Assembly (NCBI GenBank): GCA_902620585.1
Contig: CACNJC010000003.1
Span: 45,695 to 109,694 of the forward strand
From: an uncultured Pelagibacteraceae bacterium
GTDB taxonomy: Bacteria; Pseudomonadota; Alphaproteobacteria; Pelagibacterales; Pelagibacteraceae
Reading direction: 5' to 3'
DNA: 64,000 nucleotides
In this document: positions 55,835-64,000 of the stretch, in pieces
Layout of the letters: every line of letters begins with the position of its first letter
How positions within the stretch are numbered: the first letter of the stretch is position 1
Position numbers and translations under genes: made by a program
The notes under the pieces: model-generated
The model's database searches: none
The model's input: only the letters and a program-made list of their open reading frames with translations
What the model was told of the DNA's origin: nothing

Positions 55835-56257
55835 TTATTTTTTTAAGGAATTCTCTAATTTAATTTTTAAATTTTGACCTTTTTTGCAGTAGTTAACACA
55901 AAAAACTAACAGCTTATCGACCAAATCTTTGCTTTCTTCAAAATCAGACTGTCTTAGTTTTAGTGTTGCTAGATTATATGTAGCCTCTTCATTTTTTGGA
56001 TTAAGAAGGATCACTGTGTTTAAATTTTTTTCTTCTAATTCGTCTTTTTCTTGTGAATTAAATATTTTTGAGAGATAAAGATATGATTTTTCACTTTTTG
56101 GATTAAAGACAATATCTTGTTCAAATTTAAATTTTGCTTTATCAAAATTCTTTTTTTTAAAATATTCCAAACCTTCAGAGAAATAATTAGTTTTAGCAAT
56201 CAAGTTGCCAGACAACAGTAAGAAAATAAATAAAATCTTTGTAAATTTAATTATCAT
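55835..56257 (-). CDS. Small exported TPR protein
   Basis: A 140-residue protein with a cleavable-type signal (about 5-20, ending LIAKTN). Two or three tetratricopeptide-like helical hairpins follow (GLEYFKKKNFDKAKFKFEQD and ATYNLATLKLRQSDFEESKD). No enzymatic motif is seen; TPR proteins normally scaffold other proteins. Sits between guaB (four-base overlap) and guaA (abutting) in the guanine-nucleotide operon. The link to purine metabolism, if any, is unknown. Confidence 0.78.
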   Translation of the reverse strand: MIIKFTKILFIFLLLSGNLIAKTNYFSEGLEYFKKKNFDKAKFKFEQDIVFNPKSEKSYLYLSKIFNSQEKDELEEKNLNTVILLNPKNEEATYNLATLKLRQSDFEESKDLVDKLLVFCVNYCKKGQNLKIKLENSLKK

Positions 56258-57327
56258 AATTTGTAATTTAATGTTGGTTCGATCATTTCTACACTATGTA
56301 CCATGCTTTCATAAAATCCTGCTTTAGTAATTTTAATAAATTTTGCATTTTTTTTAATATCATTCAGTTTTTTGGCTCCAATATATCCCATTGATGATTT
56401 AAGACCGCCTTTTAATTGATAAATAATCTTCGAAACATTTCCTTTATATTCTACCCTTCCATCCACGCCCTCTGGGACAAATTTTGATTTATCTTTAAAA
56501 TTTTTTTGAAAATATCTATTAGAAGAACCCGCCGACATAGCTCCGATAGAACCCATGCCTCTATATTTTTTATAAAATTTGTTTTTAATTTTATATTTTT
56601 TCCCTGGACTTTCGTCAGTTCCAGCAAAAATAGAACCCATCATAATAGCGTCGGCACCTGCTGCAATAGCCTTAGCTATATCTCCAGAAAACTTTATTCC
56701 TCCATCGGAGATTATTTTGGCTTTTTTTCCTTTCAAAGCTTTGTGCACCTCCATAATTGCAGTAATTTGTGGCACTCCAATTCCAGCCACCATCCTCGTT
56801 GTGCAAATAGAACCTGGTCCAATACCAACTTTAATGATATCGGCTCCAGAATTGTATAATTTTTTTGCTGCTTCACCCGTAGCTATATTACCAGCGCAAA
56901 TTGGTATATTTTTCTTCTTAACTTTCGTTAAAATTTCTAAAACTTTTTTGCTATGTCCGTGCGCCGTATCAATTACAATTAAATCTACACCACTATCTAA
57001 AAGAGATTTAGCTCTATTCAAGTCTTCCTTGCCAGTGCCAATTGCAGCTCCAACAAATAAACCTTTATCTTTAACCTTTTCAACTTCTTTGCTTTGTTTT
57101 TTTATATTTAAATTTCTATGAATAATGCCTATTCCACCTGATTTAGCCATAGCGATAGCCATCGATGACTCTGTTACAGTATCCATTGCCGATGACAGAA
57201 AAGGAGTTTGTAATTTGATATTATTAGTCAAATTTAGTGTAATATCGGTATTTGATGGTAATACTTCTGAAAAACGCGGTAGCAAAAGTACGTCATCAAA
57301 AGTTAGTGCTTCTTTAATTGCTCCCAT
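56254..57327 (-). CDS. guaB: IMP dehydrogenase lacking the CBS (Bateman) domains
   Basis: IMPDH oxidises IMP to XMP with NAD, the rate-limiting step to GMP. The barrel is complete: EALTFDDVLLLP (6-17), the catalytic loop with Cys175 in GPGSICTTRMV, DGGIKFSGDIAKA, and the flap YRGMGSIGAM. The product is only 357 residues, against about 490 in E. coli. At residues 86-90 the sequence runs from EVEKVK straight to DKGLFVGAAIG, so the two CBS domains are absent. Upstream in the same operon as the TPR protein and guaA. Confidence 0.96.
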   Translation of the reverse strand: MGAIKEALTFDDVLLLPRFSEVLPSNTDITLNLTNNIKLQTPFLSSAMDTVTESSMAIAMAKSGGIGIIHRNLNIKKQSKEVEKVKDKGLFVGAAIGTGKEDLNRAKSLLDSGVDLIVIDTAHGHSKKVLEILTKVKKKNIPICAGNIATGEAAKKLYNSGADIIKVGIGPGSICTTRMVAGIGVPQITAIMEVHKALKGKKAKIISDGGIKFSGDIAKAIAAGADAIMMGSIFAGTDESPGKKYKIKNKFYKKYRGMGSIGAMSAGSSNRYFQKNFKDKSKFVPEGVDGRVEYKGNVSKIIYQLKGGLKSSMGYIGAKKLNDIKKNAKFIKITKAGFYESMVHSVEMIEPTLNYKL

Positions 57328-57353
57328 ATAAACTTATATACAATTTTTAAAAA

Positions 57354-57980
57354 TTATAAAGCCTTTAATATAGAGCAGTGTAAATAAGTTTCTTTTGATT
57401 CGCCTCTACTCGCCTTTGGTTTAAAAAATTGCACTTTTTTAAACCTTGATTTTGCTAATTCTTTTGCTAATAAAAAATCTTCCCCCATAAATAATTTTGT
57501 TACCAGAACTCCATGGGGCTTTAGAATTTGTGATGAAAAGTCAATAACATCCATACAAAGCTGATTAGTTCGAATGCAATCTAGAGATTTATTTCCAGTT
57601 GTATTAGCAGCCATATCGGACAGTACTACATCTAATTTTTCATTGAAAAATTTGAAAATTTTATCTTTTGTGCTTTCCTCAAGAAAATCACATTGTAAAA
57701 AGGAAATATTTTCTAATGGATCCATCTTTTTCATATCCAATGACATTATTTTTCCATTTTTAATAATCTTGCTTGAAACTTGTGACCAGCCACCAGGATA
57801 AGCACCTATGTCTAGTAATTTACTATTTGTTTTTATAAATTTATATTTTTGATTTAATTCAATTAATTTAAATGCAGATCTCGAACGATAACCGAGAGTT
57901 TTCGACTTTTTAAAGAACTGATCTCTATGTTGTTTAATTTTCCATGAATTACTTTTTTTACTTTTTTTTGATTTTTTCAT
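57354..57980 (-). CDS. rlmE: 23S rRNA (uridine2552-2'-O)-methyltransferase RlmE
   Basis: A 208-residue FtsJ/RrmJ-type methyltransferase. The RSRSAFKLIELNQKYKFI start carries the catalytic lysine, LLDIGAYPGGWSQV (about 56-69) binds SAM, and LSDMAANTTG, LVTKLFMGED complete the K-D-K-E tetrad regions. It methylates U2552 in the A-loop of 23S rRNA. One-base overlap with pssA. It is 27 bases upstream of guaB. Confidence 0.95.
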   Translation of the reverse strand: MKKSKKSKKSNSWKIKQHRDQFFKKSKTLGYRSRSAFKLIELNQKYKFIKTNSKLLDIGAYPGGWSQVSSKIIKNGKIMSLDMKKMDPLENISFLQCDFLEESTKDKIFKFFNEKLDVVLSDMAANTTGNKSLDCIRTNQLCMDVIDFSSQILKPHGVLVTKLFMGEDFLLAKELAKSRFKKVQFFKPKASRGESKETYLHCSILKAL

Positions 57981-58768
57981 TACAGAACATCTTCGTGCTC
58001 ATCCTCTGAGTTTTCCAATGCTTCTTTCTTGCTTCTTATTTTGTACATAAAAAAACTTACTGGAATAGAAATTAAATACACAGAGCAAAATATTAACAGA
58101 GCTTCGAACGTGTAAAAAAGCAAAGAAATAAAAATTACTCCGATTCCTAATAAAATAAAGACCGTTGCTTTTGGTGAAATTGAAATTTTTTTTAGTGATA
58201 GTGTAGGAATTTTACTTACTAACAAAATTGCAACCAAAATTGTGAAATATGGAGTATAGGATTTTATATCAATATTTAAGTTAAGTCCTGAAATTTCAAA
58301 AATTAGTGGCATTAAAATTAATATGCCGCCTGCTGGTGATGGAATTCCCTCGAAATAATTACTTTTCCAAAGTTGATTGTCAATTTTAGTTAAATTAAAT
58401 CTTGCCAACCTTAAAGCACAACAGACAGAATATATTAATGTGATCGCCCAACCTAGTTTTCCATAACTGTTCAATTCCCAAAAATATAAAATAAAAACAG
58501 GCGCTATACCAAAACTTACAAAGTCGGTGAGAGAGTCTAGCTCCTTGCCAAATTCTGAAGTTCCTTTTATTAAACGTGCGACCCTACCATCTAATGCGTC
58601 GAGTATGGCTGCCAATAGTATGAAAATAACTGCTAAACTATAGTTTTCATCAATTGAAAATTTAATTGAACTTATGCCCAAACAAACTCCAGCTAAAGTC
58701 AAAATGTTAGGAAGTAAGTACCTTGTTTTTTTTGATGAAACTAATTTAAATTTTTTATTCTCTTGCAT
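57980..58768 (-). CDS. pssA: CDP-diacylglycerol--serine O-phosphatidyltransferase
   Basis: A 262-residue CDP-alcohol phosphatidyltransferase with about six to eight membrane helices. The motif D-G-x2-A-R-x8-G-x3-D-x3-D is met by DGRVARLIKGTSEFGKELDS followed by LTD (about 60-82). It makes phosphatidylserine, which the adjacent Psd decarboxylates to phosphatidylethanolamine. psd lies directly upstream with a one-base overlap, a common pairing. Confidence 0.95.
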   Translation of the reverse strand: MQENKKFKLVSSKKTRYLLPNILTLAGVCLGISSIKFSIDENYSLAVIFILLAAILDALDGRVARLIKGTSEFGKELDSLTDFVSFGIAPVFILYFWELNSYGKLGWAITLIYSVCCALRLARFNLTKIDNQLWKSNYFEGIPSPAGGILILMPLIFEISGLNLNIDIKSYTPYFTILVAILLVSKIPTLSLKKISISPKATVFILLGIGVIFISLLFYTFEALLIFCSVYLISIPVSFFMYKIRSKKEALENSEDEHEDVL

Positions 58769-59418
58769 TATATAGAGGCTATCAAGCTTTCTCCTGCTAC
58801 TACGTTTTGCCCTTTTTTAGCTAAAACTTTTTTATTTTTAAAGTAAATGTCAACTCTGCTACCAAAACGGATCATTCCTATTCTTTCTCCTTGTTTTAAA
58901 TTTTGACCTTGTTCTACTTCACAAACAATTCTTCTAGCAATTAAACCTGCTATTTGAACAATTATTATTTCTTCACCTGATTTATTACACTTTATCTTAA
59001 AATAATTTCTTTCATTTTCTTCACTGGCTTTATCTAGAGAAGCGTTTAAAAATTTTCCGGGTTTATAATTTATTTCTTCAACTGTGCCTGAAAGCGGTGT
59101 TCTATTAACATGGCAATTAAAAACATTCATAAATATACTTACTTTAGTAAAGGTTGTATTTTCTAATTGCAACTCGATAGGGCCAGTTTGCTCAGAAACA
59201 TTAGTTATTAATCCATCTGCCGGACTGACTAGATAATTATCATCATTAATTGATGTTCTATCAGGGTCTCTAAAAAAATAGTAAACCCAAATAGTTAAAA
59301 GAACAAATATTAATCCCAAAAAATTAGAAAAAAGCAAAATTATAAATGTAGCAATAATTGAAATAGCAAGAAACTTATACCCCTCTTTATGAATTTTTGG
59401 AAAAATTGAATTAAACAT
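58768..59418 (-). CDS. psd: Phosphatidylserine decarboxylase (short type)
   Basis: A 216-residue pyruvoyl-dependent decarboxylase of the short, archaeal-like type common in alphaproteobacteria. Two N-terminal membrane segments (about 15-48) are followed by SPADGLITNV and VFNCHVNRTPLSG. The self-cleavage site is Gly186-Ser187 in RFGSRVDIYF; the serine becomes the pyruvoyl group. First gene of psd-pssA-rlmE, divergent from icd across a 70-base gap. Confidence 0.95.
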   Translation of the reverse strand: MFNSIFPKIHKEGYKFLAISIIATFIILLFSNFLGLIFVLLTIWVYYFFRDPDRTSINDDNYLVSPADGLITNVSEQTGPIELQLENTTFTKVSIFMNVFNCHVNRTPLSGTVEEINYKPGKFLNASLDKASEENERNYFKIKCNKSGEEIIIVQIAGLIARRIVCEVEQGQNLKQGERIGMIRFGSRVDIYFKNKKVLAKKGQNVVAGESLIASI

Positions 59419-59428
59419 AATTTTAAGT

Positions 59429-59456
59429 TTGCTAATTTTTTCTTAATATGTATAAA
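59429..59456 (+). promoter_or_regulatory. Putative sigma-70 type promoter of icd
   Basis: TTGCTA (59429-59434) and TATAAA (59451-59456) are separated by 16 bases, with icd starting 32 bases further on. It has the same 16-base spacing as the rpsF promoter candidate. It lies in the 70-base gap between psd and icd. Confidence 0.45.
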
Positions 59457-59488
59457 AATCTTACTTAATCAATCTATATTTTAATATT

Positions 59489-60703
59489 ATGGCAAAAATT
59501 AAAGTTAAAAATCCAGTAGTTGAGCTAGATGGTGACGAAATGACTAGAATAATCTGGTCATTTATAAAAGATAAACTCATTAAACCATATCTAGATATCG
59601 ATTTAAAATACTATGATTTAGGAATGGAAAATCGAGATAAAACTAACGATCAAGTTACAATCGATTGTGCTAAAGCAATTCAACAATATGGTGCAGGTGT
59701 TAAATGTGCAACAATTACTCCTGATGAAGCTCGAGTAAAAGAATTTAATTTAAAAAAAATGTGGAGATCTCCTAACGGAACTATTAGAAATATTGTTGGT
59801 GGAACGATTTTTAGAGAACCCATAATATGTAAAAATGTACCTAGATTGGTTCCTCATTGGACTGACAGCGTTATTGTCGGTAGACACGCTTTTGGTGACC
59901 AATATAAAGCTACAGATTTTAAAGTTCCTGGTAAAGGAAAGATGACTGTTAAGTGGGAGTCTGAGAACGGTAAAGATAAAATTGAACATGAGGTATTTAA
60001 TTTTGACGGTCCTGGTATTGCACTTTCGATGTATAATTTAGATAATTCAATTAAAGATTTTGCCAGGGCATGTATGAATTATGGTTTAGCGAGAAAATGG
60101 CCTGTATATTTCTCCTCTAAAAATACAATATTAAAAGCATATGATGGAAGGTTTAAAGACATTTTTGAAGAGGTATTTCAAAAAGAATTTAAAAAAGAAT
60201 TTGAAGACGCTGGAATTACTTACGAACACAGATTAATTGATGATATGGTAGCCTGTGCAATGAAATGGAGTGGAAAATATATTTGGGCTTGTAAAAATTA
60301 TGATGGAGACGTTCAATCAGATACTGTTGCTCAAGGTTATGGTTCTTTAGGTTTAATGACAAGTGTATTGAGAACTCCTGACGGAAAAATTGCTGAAGCA
60401 GAGGCTGCTCATGGTACAGTAACAAGGCATTATAGACAACATCAAGCCGGTAAAGAAACATCTACAAATCCAATAGCTTCAATTTTCGCCTGGACTAGAG
60501 GACTTTCTCACAGAGGAAATCTTGACGATAATAAAGAACTAACGAAATTTGCTAAAACTCTTGAAACAGTTTGTGTAGAAACAGTTGAAAGTGGTTACAT
60601 GACAAAAGATTTAGCAATATTAATAAGTAAAGATCAGAAATTTTTAACAACTAATCAATTTTTAGAAGCTATAGATTCTAACCTTAAAAAAAAGCTTAAT
60701 TAA
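59489..60703 (+). CDS. icd: NADP-dependent isocitrate dehydrogenase
   Basis: A 404-residue homodimeric, eukaryote-type IDH (not the E. coli type). It starts [20 protein letters not shown] and has [14 protein letters not shown] (substrate), YLIDDMV-type [20 protein letters not shown] and the NADP-site [20 protein letters not shown]. It makes 2-oxoglutarate and NADPH in the TCA cycle. Monocistronic, between divergent psd and convergent alaS (eight-base overlap). Confidence 0.98.
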   Translation: MAKIKVKNPVVELDGDEMTRIIWSFIKDKLIKPYLDIDLKYYDLGMENRDKTNDQVTIDCAKAIQQYGAGVKCATITPDEARVKEFNLKKMWRSPNGTIRNIVGGTIFREPIICKNVPRLVPHWTDSVIVGRHAFGDQYKATDFKVPGKGKMTVKWESENGKDKIEHEVFNFDGPGIALSMYNLDNSIKDFARACMNYGLARKWPVYFSSKNTILKAYDGRFKDIFEEVFQKEFKKEFEDAGITYEHRLIDDMVACAMKWSGKYIWACKNYDGDVQSDTVAQGYGSLGLMTSVLRTPDGKIAEAEAAHGTVTRHYRQHQAGKETSTNPIASIFAWTRGLSHRGNLDDNKELTKFAKTLETVCVETVESGYMTKDLAILISKDQKFLTTNQFLEAIDSNLKKKLN

Positions 60704-63371
60704 TTTTATCTCTTATTGATTTAAAAGCTTCCTTAATTTTTTTTTTATTTGTTCCTCCAGCTTGAGCAAAGTCTTTTCTGCCTCCACCCCCTTTTCCACC
60801 AAGTATTTCTGATGCGATTTTTGATAATTTTACTGCATCATACTTTGAGGTAAGATCATTTGTAATTCCAACTGCAACTCCTACTTTATCATCAAAAATA
60901 GAAATGCTTATTATTATTCCTCTTTTTATATCTTTTTTTCCAAGATCAATTACACTTCTCAACTCTTTTGGTGGAAAATCATTTAAGGTTTGTTCTCTTA
61001 AAATAAAATCATTAATTTTTTTATCTATGATCTTATTTTTACTTTTATCTTTAATAACACTTTGAATTTTTATTTTTTCAAGCTGCTTGCTTAAACTTTT
61101 TAAATTCTCTGATAAGTTCTTATTATTATTTAAATCGGGTTTTATCTTATATTCTAATAGTTCTTTTTTAATTTTTTCTAATTGTTCTTTAGTTGTTTTT
61201 TCTTTTAGTGACTTATCTTTTTCTTGAGATTTCTCATATTCAGTAAGCTGTTTGTCTCTTAAAGCCTCTACTCTTCTTATTCCAGATGCGATTGAAGACT
61301 GGCTAATAACTTTAAATTTTCCAACTTCTTTAGTATTTTTAACATGAGTTCCTCCACATAACTCTGTTGAAAAGAAACCGTTTGCTTCTTTTCCCATAAA
61401 AACAACTCTAACTTCTTCACCATATTTTTCTCCAAAAAGTGCGAGGGCCCCCATCTTAACAGCCTCTTTGGGGGTCATTATTCTCGTTTGAACATCAGTT
61501 GAACCATCTACTATTTCATTAACAATTTTATTAATTTTGCTCATCTCCTCCTTTTCAATAGGTTTATTATGACTAAAATCAAACCTTAGTCTTTCTGGAG
61601 AAACTAAGGAACCTTTTTGAGTTACGTGTTTACCTAAAGTCCTTCTTAACGACTCGTGGAGTAAATGAGTTGCAGAGTGATTGGCTTTAGAGTTATTTCT
61701 TTTTTCTACATCGATTTCAAGATTAACGCTCTGACCAATTTTTATGGATCCCTTTTTAATTTTACCAGTATGAACGAAAAGATCTCCCATTTTTTTTTGG
61801 GTATCGGTAATATCTATTTTACAATTAGAATTAAAGATTACCCCTTGGTCTCCAACTTGACCGCCTGACTCGCCATAAAAAGGTGTTTGATTTGTAATAA
61901 TTTCTATATGATCTCCATCATCTGCTTTTTCAACAAATTTATTATCTTTAGAAATTTTTACCACAACACCTTCTGCTTTTTCAAATTCATATCCCAAAAA
62001 TTCTGTTGGTTTAAGTTCCTCTCTTATTTTGAACCATTTTTCTTCAACTGACTTGTCTCCAGAGCCTTTCCAATTAGCTCTTGCTACAGCCTTGCTTTTT
62101 TCCATTTCTTTTTCAAATGCAATGTGATCAACCTGAATATTTTTAGTTCTTAAAATGTCTGCTGTTAAATCTATAGGAAAACCATAAGTGTCATACAATT
62201 TAAAAGCAACTGAACCAGGAAGAGTATTGTTTTGAACTTTATTTAAATTTTCATTTAAAATTTTCATCCCTCTTTCAAGAAGGGAGGAGAATTTTTCCTC
62301 CTCATTTTTTAAAGTTTCAACTATTAGATCTTTACCTGTTTTTAATTCTAGATAACTGTCCTTCATTTCATTAAGCAAAACGTTAAAGAGTTTGTGAAAA
62401 ACTGGAGACTTGCTTCCTAATGAATGTGCATGCCTCATGCCTCTTCTCATGATTCTTCTAAGCACATATCCTCTGCCTTCGTTGGAAGGTAATATTCCCT
62501 CTGCTATTAAAAAACTGCTAGCTCTTAAATGGTCTGAAATAACTCTATGGCTAGCTATGGTATTGTTGTTAATTGGTGCTTGAATAATATCAGATGAGGC
62601 TTCAATAATTTTCTTAAAGTGATCAATATTATAATTGTCATGAGTTCCTTGAAGAACTGCAGTCATTCTTTCAAGACCCATTCCTGTGTCTACTGATGGT
62701 TTAGGTAAATTTATTCTTTTTTCTTTTGAAATTTGTTCGTACTGCATAAAAACAAGGTTCCATATTTCTATAAATCTATCTCCATCTTGATCTGCACTGC
62801 CTGGGGGTCCTCCTTTAAGTTTATCTCCATGATCATAGAATATTTCTGAACAAGGGCCACATGGACCAGTATCTCCCATAGACCAAAAGTTATCAGAAGT
62901 TGAAATTTTGATTATTCTTTCTTCTTTTAAACTAGCAATCTTTTTCCATAATTTAAAAGAGTCCTCATCCTCGCTAAAAACTGTTACCAATAGTTTATCT
63001 TTAGGTAGTTGAAAATCTTTAGTTAATAATTCCCAGGCGTGAACTATTGCTTGTTCTTTGAAATAATCTCCGAAAGAAAAATTTCCAAGCATTTCAAAAA
63101 AAGTATGATGTCTTGGGGTATAACCCACGTTTTCTAAATCGTTGTGCTTTCCTCCAGCTCTTACACATTTTTGAGATGTAGTAGCTCTTTTGTATGCTCT
63201 TTTTTCTAATCCAGTAAAAACGTTTTTAAATTGAACCATTCCAGAATTAGTAAACATCAGTGTAGGATCGTTATTTGGTACCAAATTACTTGAGTCTACT
63301 ATTTCATGATTATTTTGCTTAAAATAATTAAGAAATTTTTTTCTTATATCAGTCAATAAAAATTGGCTCAT
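60696..63371 (-). CDS. alaS: Alanyl-tRNA synthetase
   Basis: A 891-residue AlaRS. The class II catalytic domain (about 1-250) opens with the typical [20 protein letters not shown] and [16 protein letters not shown] tRNA-recognition domain follows. The editing domain carries the zinc ligands HSATHLLH (about 570) and CGGTHVKNT (about 670). The C-Ala domain has [16 protein letters not shown] near the end. It charges tRNA-Ala and clears mischarged Ser/Gly. Full length with no sign of decay. Confidence 0.98.
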   Translation of the reverse strand: MSQFLLTDIRKKFLNYFKQNNHEIVDSSNLVPNNDPTLMFTNSGMVQFKNVFTGLEKRAYKRATTSQKCVRAGGKHNDLENVGYTPRHHTFFEMLGNFSFGDYFKEQAIVHAWELLTKDFQLPKDKLLVTVFSEDEDSFKLWKKIASLKEERIIKISTSDNFWSMGDTGPCGPCSEIFYDHGDKLKGGPPGSADQDGDRFIEIWNLVFMQYEQISKEKRINLPKPSVDTGMGLERMTAVLQGTHDNYNIDHFKKIIEASSDIIQAPINNNTIASHRVISDHLRASSFLIAEGILPSNEGRGYVLRRIMRRGMRHAHSLGSKSPVFHKLFNVLLNEMKDSYLELKTGKDLIVETLKNEEEKFSSLLERGMKILNENLNKVQNNTLPGSVAFKLYDTYGFPIDLTADILRTKNIQVDHIAFEKEMEKSKAVARANWKGSGDKSVEEKWFKIREELKPTEFLGYEFEKAEGVVVKISKDNKFVEKADDGDHIEIITNQTPFYGESGGQVGDQGVIFNSNCKIDITDTQKKMGDLFVHTGKIKKGSIKIGQSVNLEIDVEKRNNSKANHSATHLLHESLRRTLGKHVTQKGSLVSPERLRFDFSHNKPIEKEEMSKINKIVNEIVDGSTDVQTRIMTPKEAVKMGALALFGEKYGEEVRVVFMGKEANGFFSTELCGGTHVKNTKEVGKFKVISQSSIASGIRRVEALRDKQLTEYEKSQEKDKSLKEKTTKEQLEKIKKELLEYKIKPDLNNNKNLSENLKSLSKQLEKIKIQSVIKDKSKNKIIDKKINDFILREQTLNDFPPKELRSVIDLGKKDIKRGIIISISIFDDKVGVAVGITNDLTSKYDAVKLSKIASEILGGKGGGGRKDFAQAGGTNKKKIKEAFKSIRDKIN

Positions 63372-63414
63372 ATAATATTAAATACAGATATTTATGAAGT
63401 TGTCTATAAAGAGA

Positions 63415-63771
63415 TTAATTGGTTTTTTCTTTGCCGTTATCAACAACCACACAGATTTCTGACTTAGTAAGAAACCTCTTTCCTGTTCCATTATCTAGGG
63501 AAAACATGCCTCCAATGCCTTTTACAGCATCTATTGTAAGATCTGTGTGTTTCCATTTTTCGTATTGTTCTTCATTAATATAAAAAGGAGTTCCGTCTAT
63601 TTCTCCTAATTTTACATCACTATTTCCAACCATGTACTCTTTTGCAGGAAAACACATTGGCGCACTACCATCACAACAACCTCCAGATTGATGAAATAGA
63701 AGATCTTCACCATGAACTTCTTTTAGTTCACTGAGTAATTTTTTTGCTGATAAAGTGGCTGATACTTTCAT
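63415..63771 (-). CDS. DUF779 domain-containing protein
   Basis: A 118-residue protein of the DUF779 family, whose members are often paired with NAD-dependent aldehyde dehydrogenases, as here. HQSGGCCDGSAPMCFP (about 33-48) holds a Cys-Cys and a third Cys that may bind metal. I start at MKVSATL. An in-frame ATG six codons earlier (63789) lies inside the 3' arm of a hairpin and is unlikely to be used. The function is unknown; a role in aldehyde dehydrogenase maturation or regulation has only context support. Confidence 0.82.
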   Translation of the reverse strand: MKVSATLSAKKLLSELKEVHGEDLLFHQSGGCCDGSAPMCFPAKEYMVGNSDVKLGEIDGTPFYINEEQYEKWKHTDLTIDAVKGIGGMFSLDNGTGKRFLTKSEICVVVDNGKEKTN

Positions 63772-63782
63772 TTTTATATTTC

Positions 63783-63807
63783 GGCCCATGATATAGAATC
63801 ATGGGCC
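63783..63807 (-). other. Intercistronic hairpin between aldehyde dehydrogenase and DUF779 genes
   Basis: A perfect 10-base-pair inverted repeat, GGCCCATGAT and ATCATGGGCC, with a 5-base loop. It fills most of the 51-base gap between the aldehyde dehydrogenase stop and the DUF779 start. No U-run follows on either strand, so a standard intrinsic terminator is not indicated. The stem has five G-C pairs in a very AT-rich background. It may stabilise or process the upstream mRNA or lower expression of the second gene. Confidence 0.75.
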
Positions 63808-63822
63808 ATTATATATTATTGG

Positions 63823-64000
63823 TTAAAAGAAGCCCAATTTTTTCTCACTATAAGACACATGTAAATTTTTTACTTGTCTGTAATGATTTAGCATCATTTT
63901 GTGAGTTTCTCTTCCGATACCAGACTGCTTGTATCCGCCAAATGCAGCATGAGCTGGATAAGCATGGTAACAGTTTGTCCAAACTCTACCTGCTTGTATC
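63823..64000 (-). CDS. Aldehyde dehydrogenase family protein (C-terminal fragment, cut by window edge)
   Basis: The last 59 residues of an NAD-dependent aldehyde dehydrogenase are present: [20 protein letters not shown], then [13 protein letters not shown] and the ending [11 protein letters not shown]. This C-terminus is typical of the ExaC/AldB-type acetaldehyde or aromatic aldehyde dehydrogenases found next to DUF779 genes. The catalytic cysteine lies outside the window. The substrate cannot be told. Confidence 0.9.
   Translation of the reverse strand, partial: IQAGRVWTNCYHAYPAHAAFGGYKQSGIGRETHKMMLNHYRQVKNLHVSYSEKKLGFF

Noticed and set aside
56506..57121. Two long plus-strand open frames (117 and 180 codons) antisense to guaB
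   Set aside because: They lie wholly within the well-conserved guaB gene, match no family I know and have low-complexity hydrophobic or histidine/serine-rich translations typical of antisense shadows.
1..64000. Mobile elements, CRISPR arrays, prophage, toxin-antitoxin or defence islands
   Set aside because: No transposase, integrase, repeat-spacer array, phage gene or known defence gene was seen, and gene order looks like conserved alphaproteobacterial core throughout.

Overview
The window is a gene-dense, very AT-rich stretch of an alphaproteobacterial chromosome. I call it Pelagibacterales (SAR11) or a close relative. This rests on the low GC content, intergenic gaps of at most about 160 bases, frequent start/stop overlaps, and alphaproteobacterial markers: an NDUFA12 homologue, DUF2155 and DUF2066 proteins, an iscR-suf operon, lptFGD-surA-pdxA-rsmA, and a eukaryote-type NADP isocitrate dehydrogenase. 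I count 66 protein genes, two of them cut by the window edges, and one tRNA. There is no stretch over 300 bases without a gene, and I see no insertion sequence, prophage, integrase, CRISPR array or rRNA.

Layout. 1-4238 (minus): a WecA-like glycosyl-phosphate transferase, tRNA-Leu(TAG), trigger factor, clpP and clpX, plus an EamA permease. 4361-5767: glnA. 5771-11895 (minus): the complete Fe-S assembly operon iscR-sufB-sufC-sufD-sufS-sufU-sufT-sufA, headed by an IscR-type operator. 12027-23679: an alpha/beta hydrolase, anmK, tyrS, an AsmA-like protein, prfB with its programmed frameshift, mrcA, rne and thiSG. 23713-26757: aroQ-accB-accC facing two small alphaproteobacterial proteins, one of them linked to complex I. 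26853-33162: a class II ribonucleotide-reductase-like fragment, aspS, hda, a DUF2066 protein, purMN and ndk.

33155-41947: pepA, then the outer-membrane biogenesis operon lptF-lptG-lptD-surA running into pdxA and rsmA. 41922-44493 (minus): fabD-fabG-acpP-gmk. 44605-51661: rpsF-rpsR-rplI, dnaB, an RND/MMPL exporter, cvpA and purF. 51658-59418 (minus): guaB, a TPR protein, guaA, panB, a YfgM-like protein and BamB, and separately psd-pssA-rlmE. 59489-64000: icd, then alaS, a DUF779 protein and the 3' end of an aldehyde dehydrogenase on the minus strand.

Most genes are housekeeping: protein quality control, nitrogen assimilation, Fe-S assembly, translation, envelope assembly, purine and fatty-acid synthesis, and phospholipid synthesis. 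I did not find a convincing undescribed multi-gene system. The points most worth a second look are streamlining features: six convergent gene pairs whose stop codons interlock in four bases, an RNase E without the zinc-link motif or any cysteine, an IMP dehydrogenase without CBS domains, a free-standing class II RNR C-terminal domain, a tRNA nine bases from the tig start codon, thiG lacking any normal start codon, and an IscR box in front of the suf operon.
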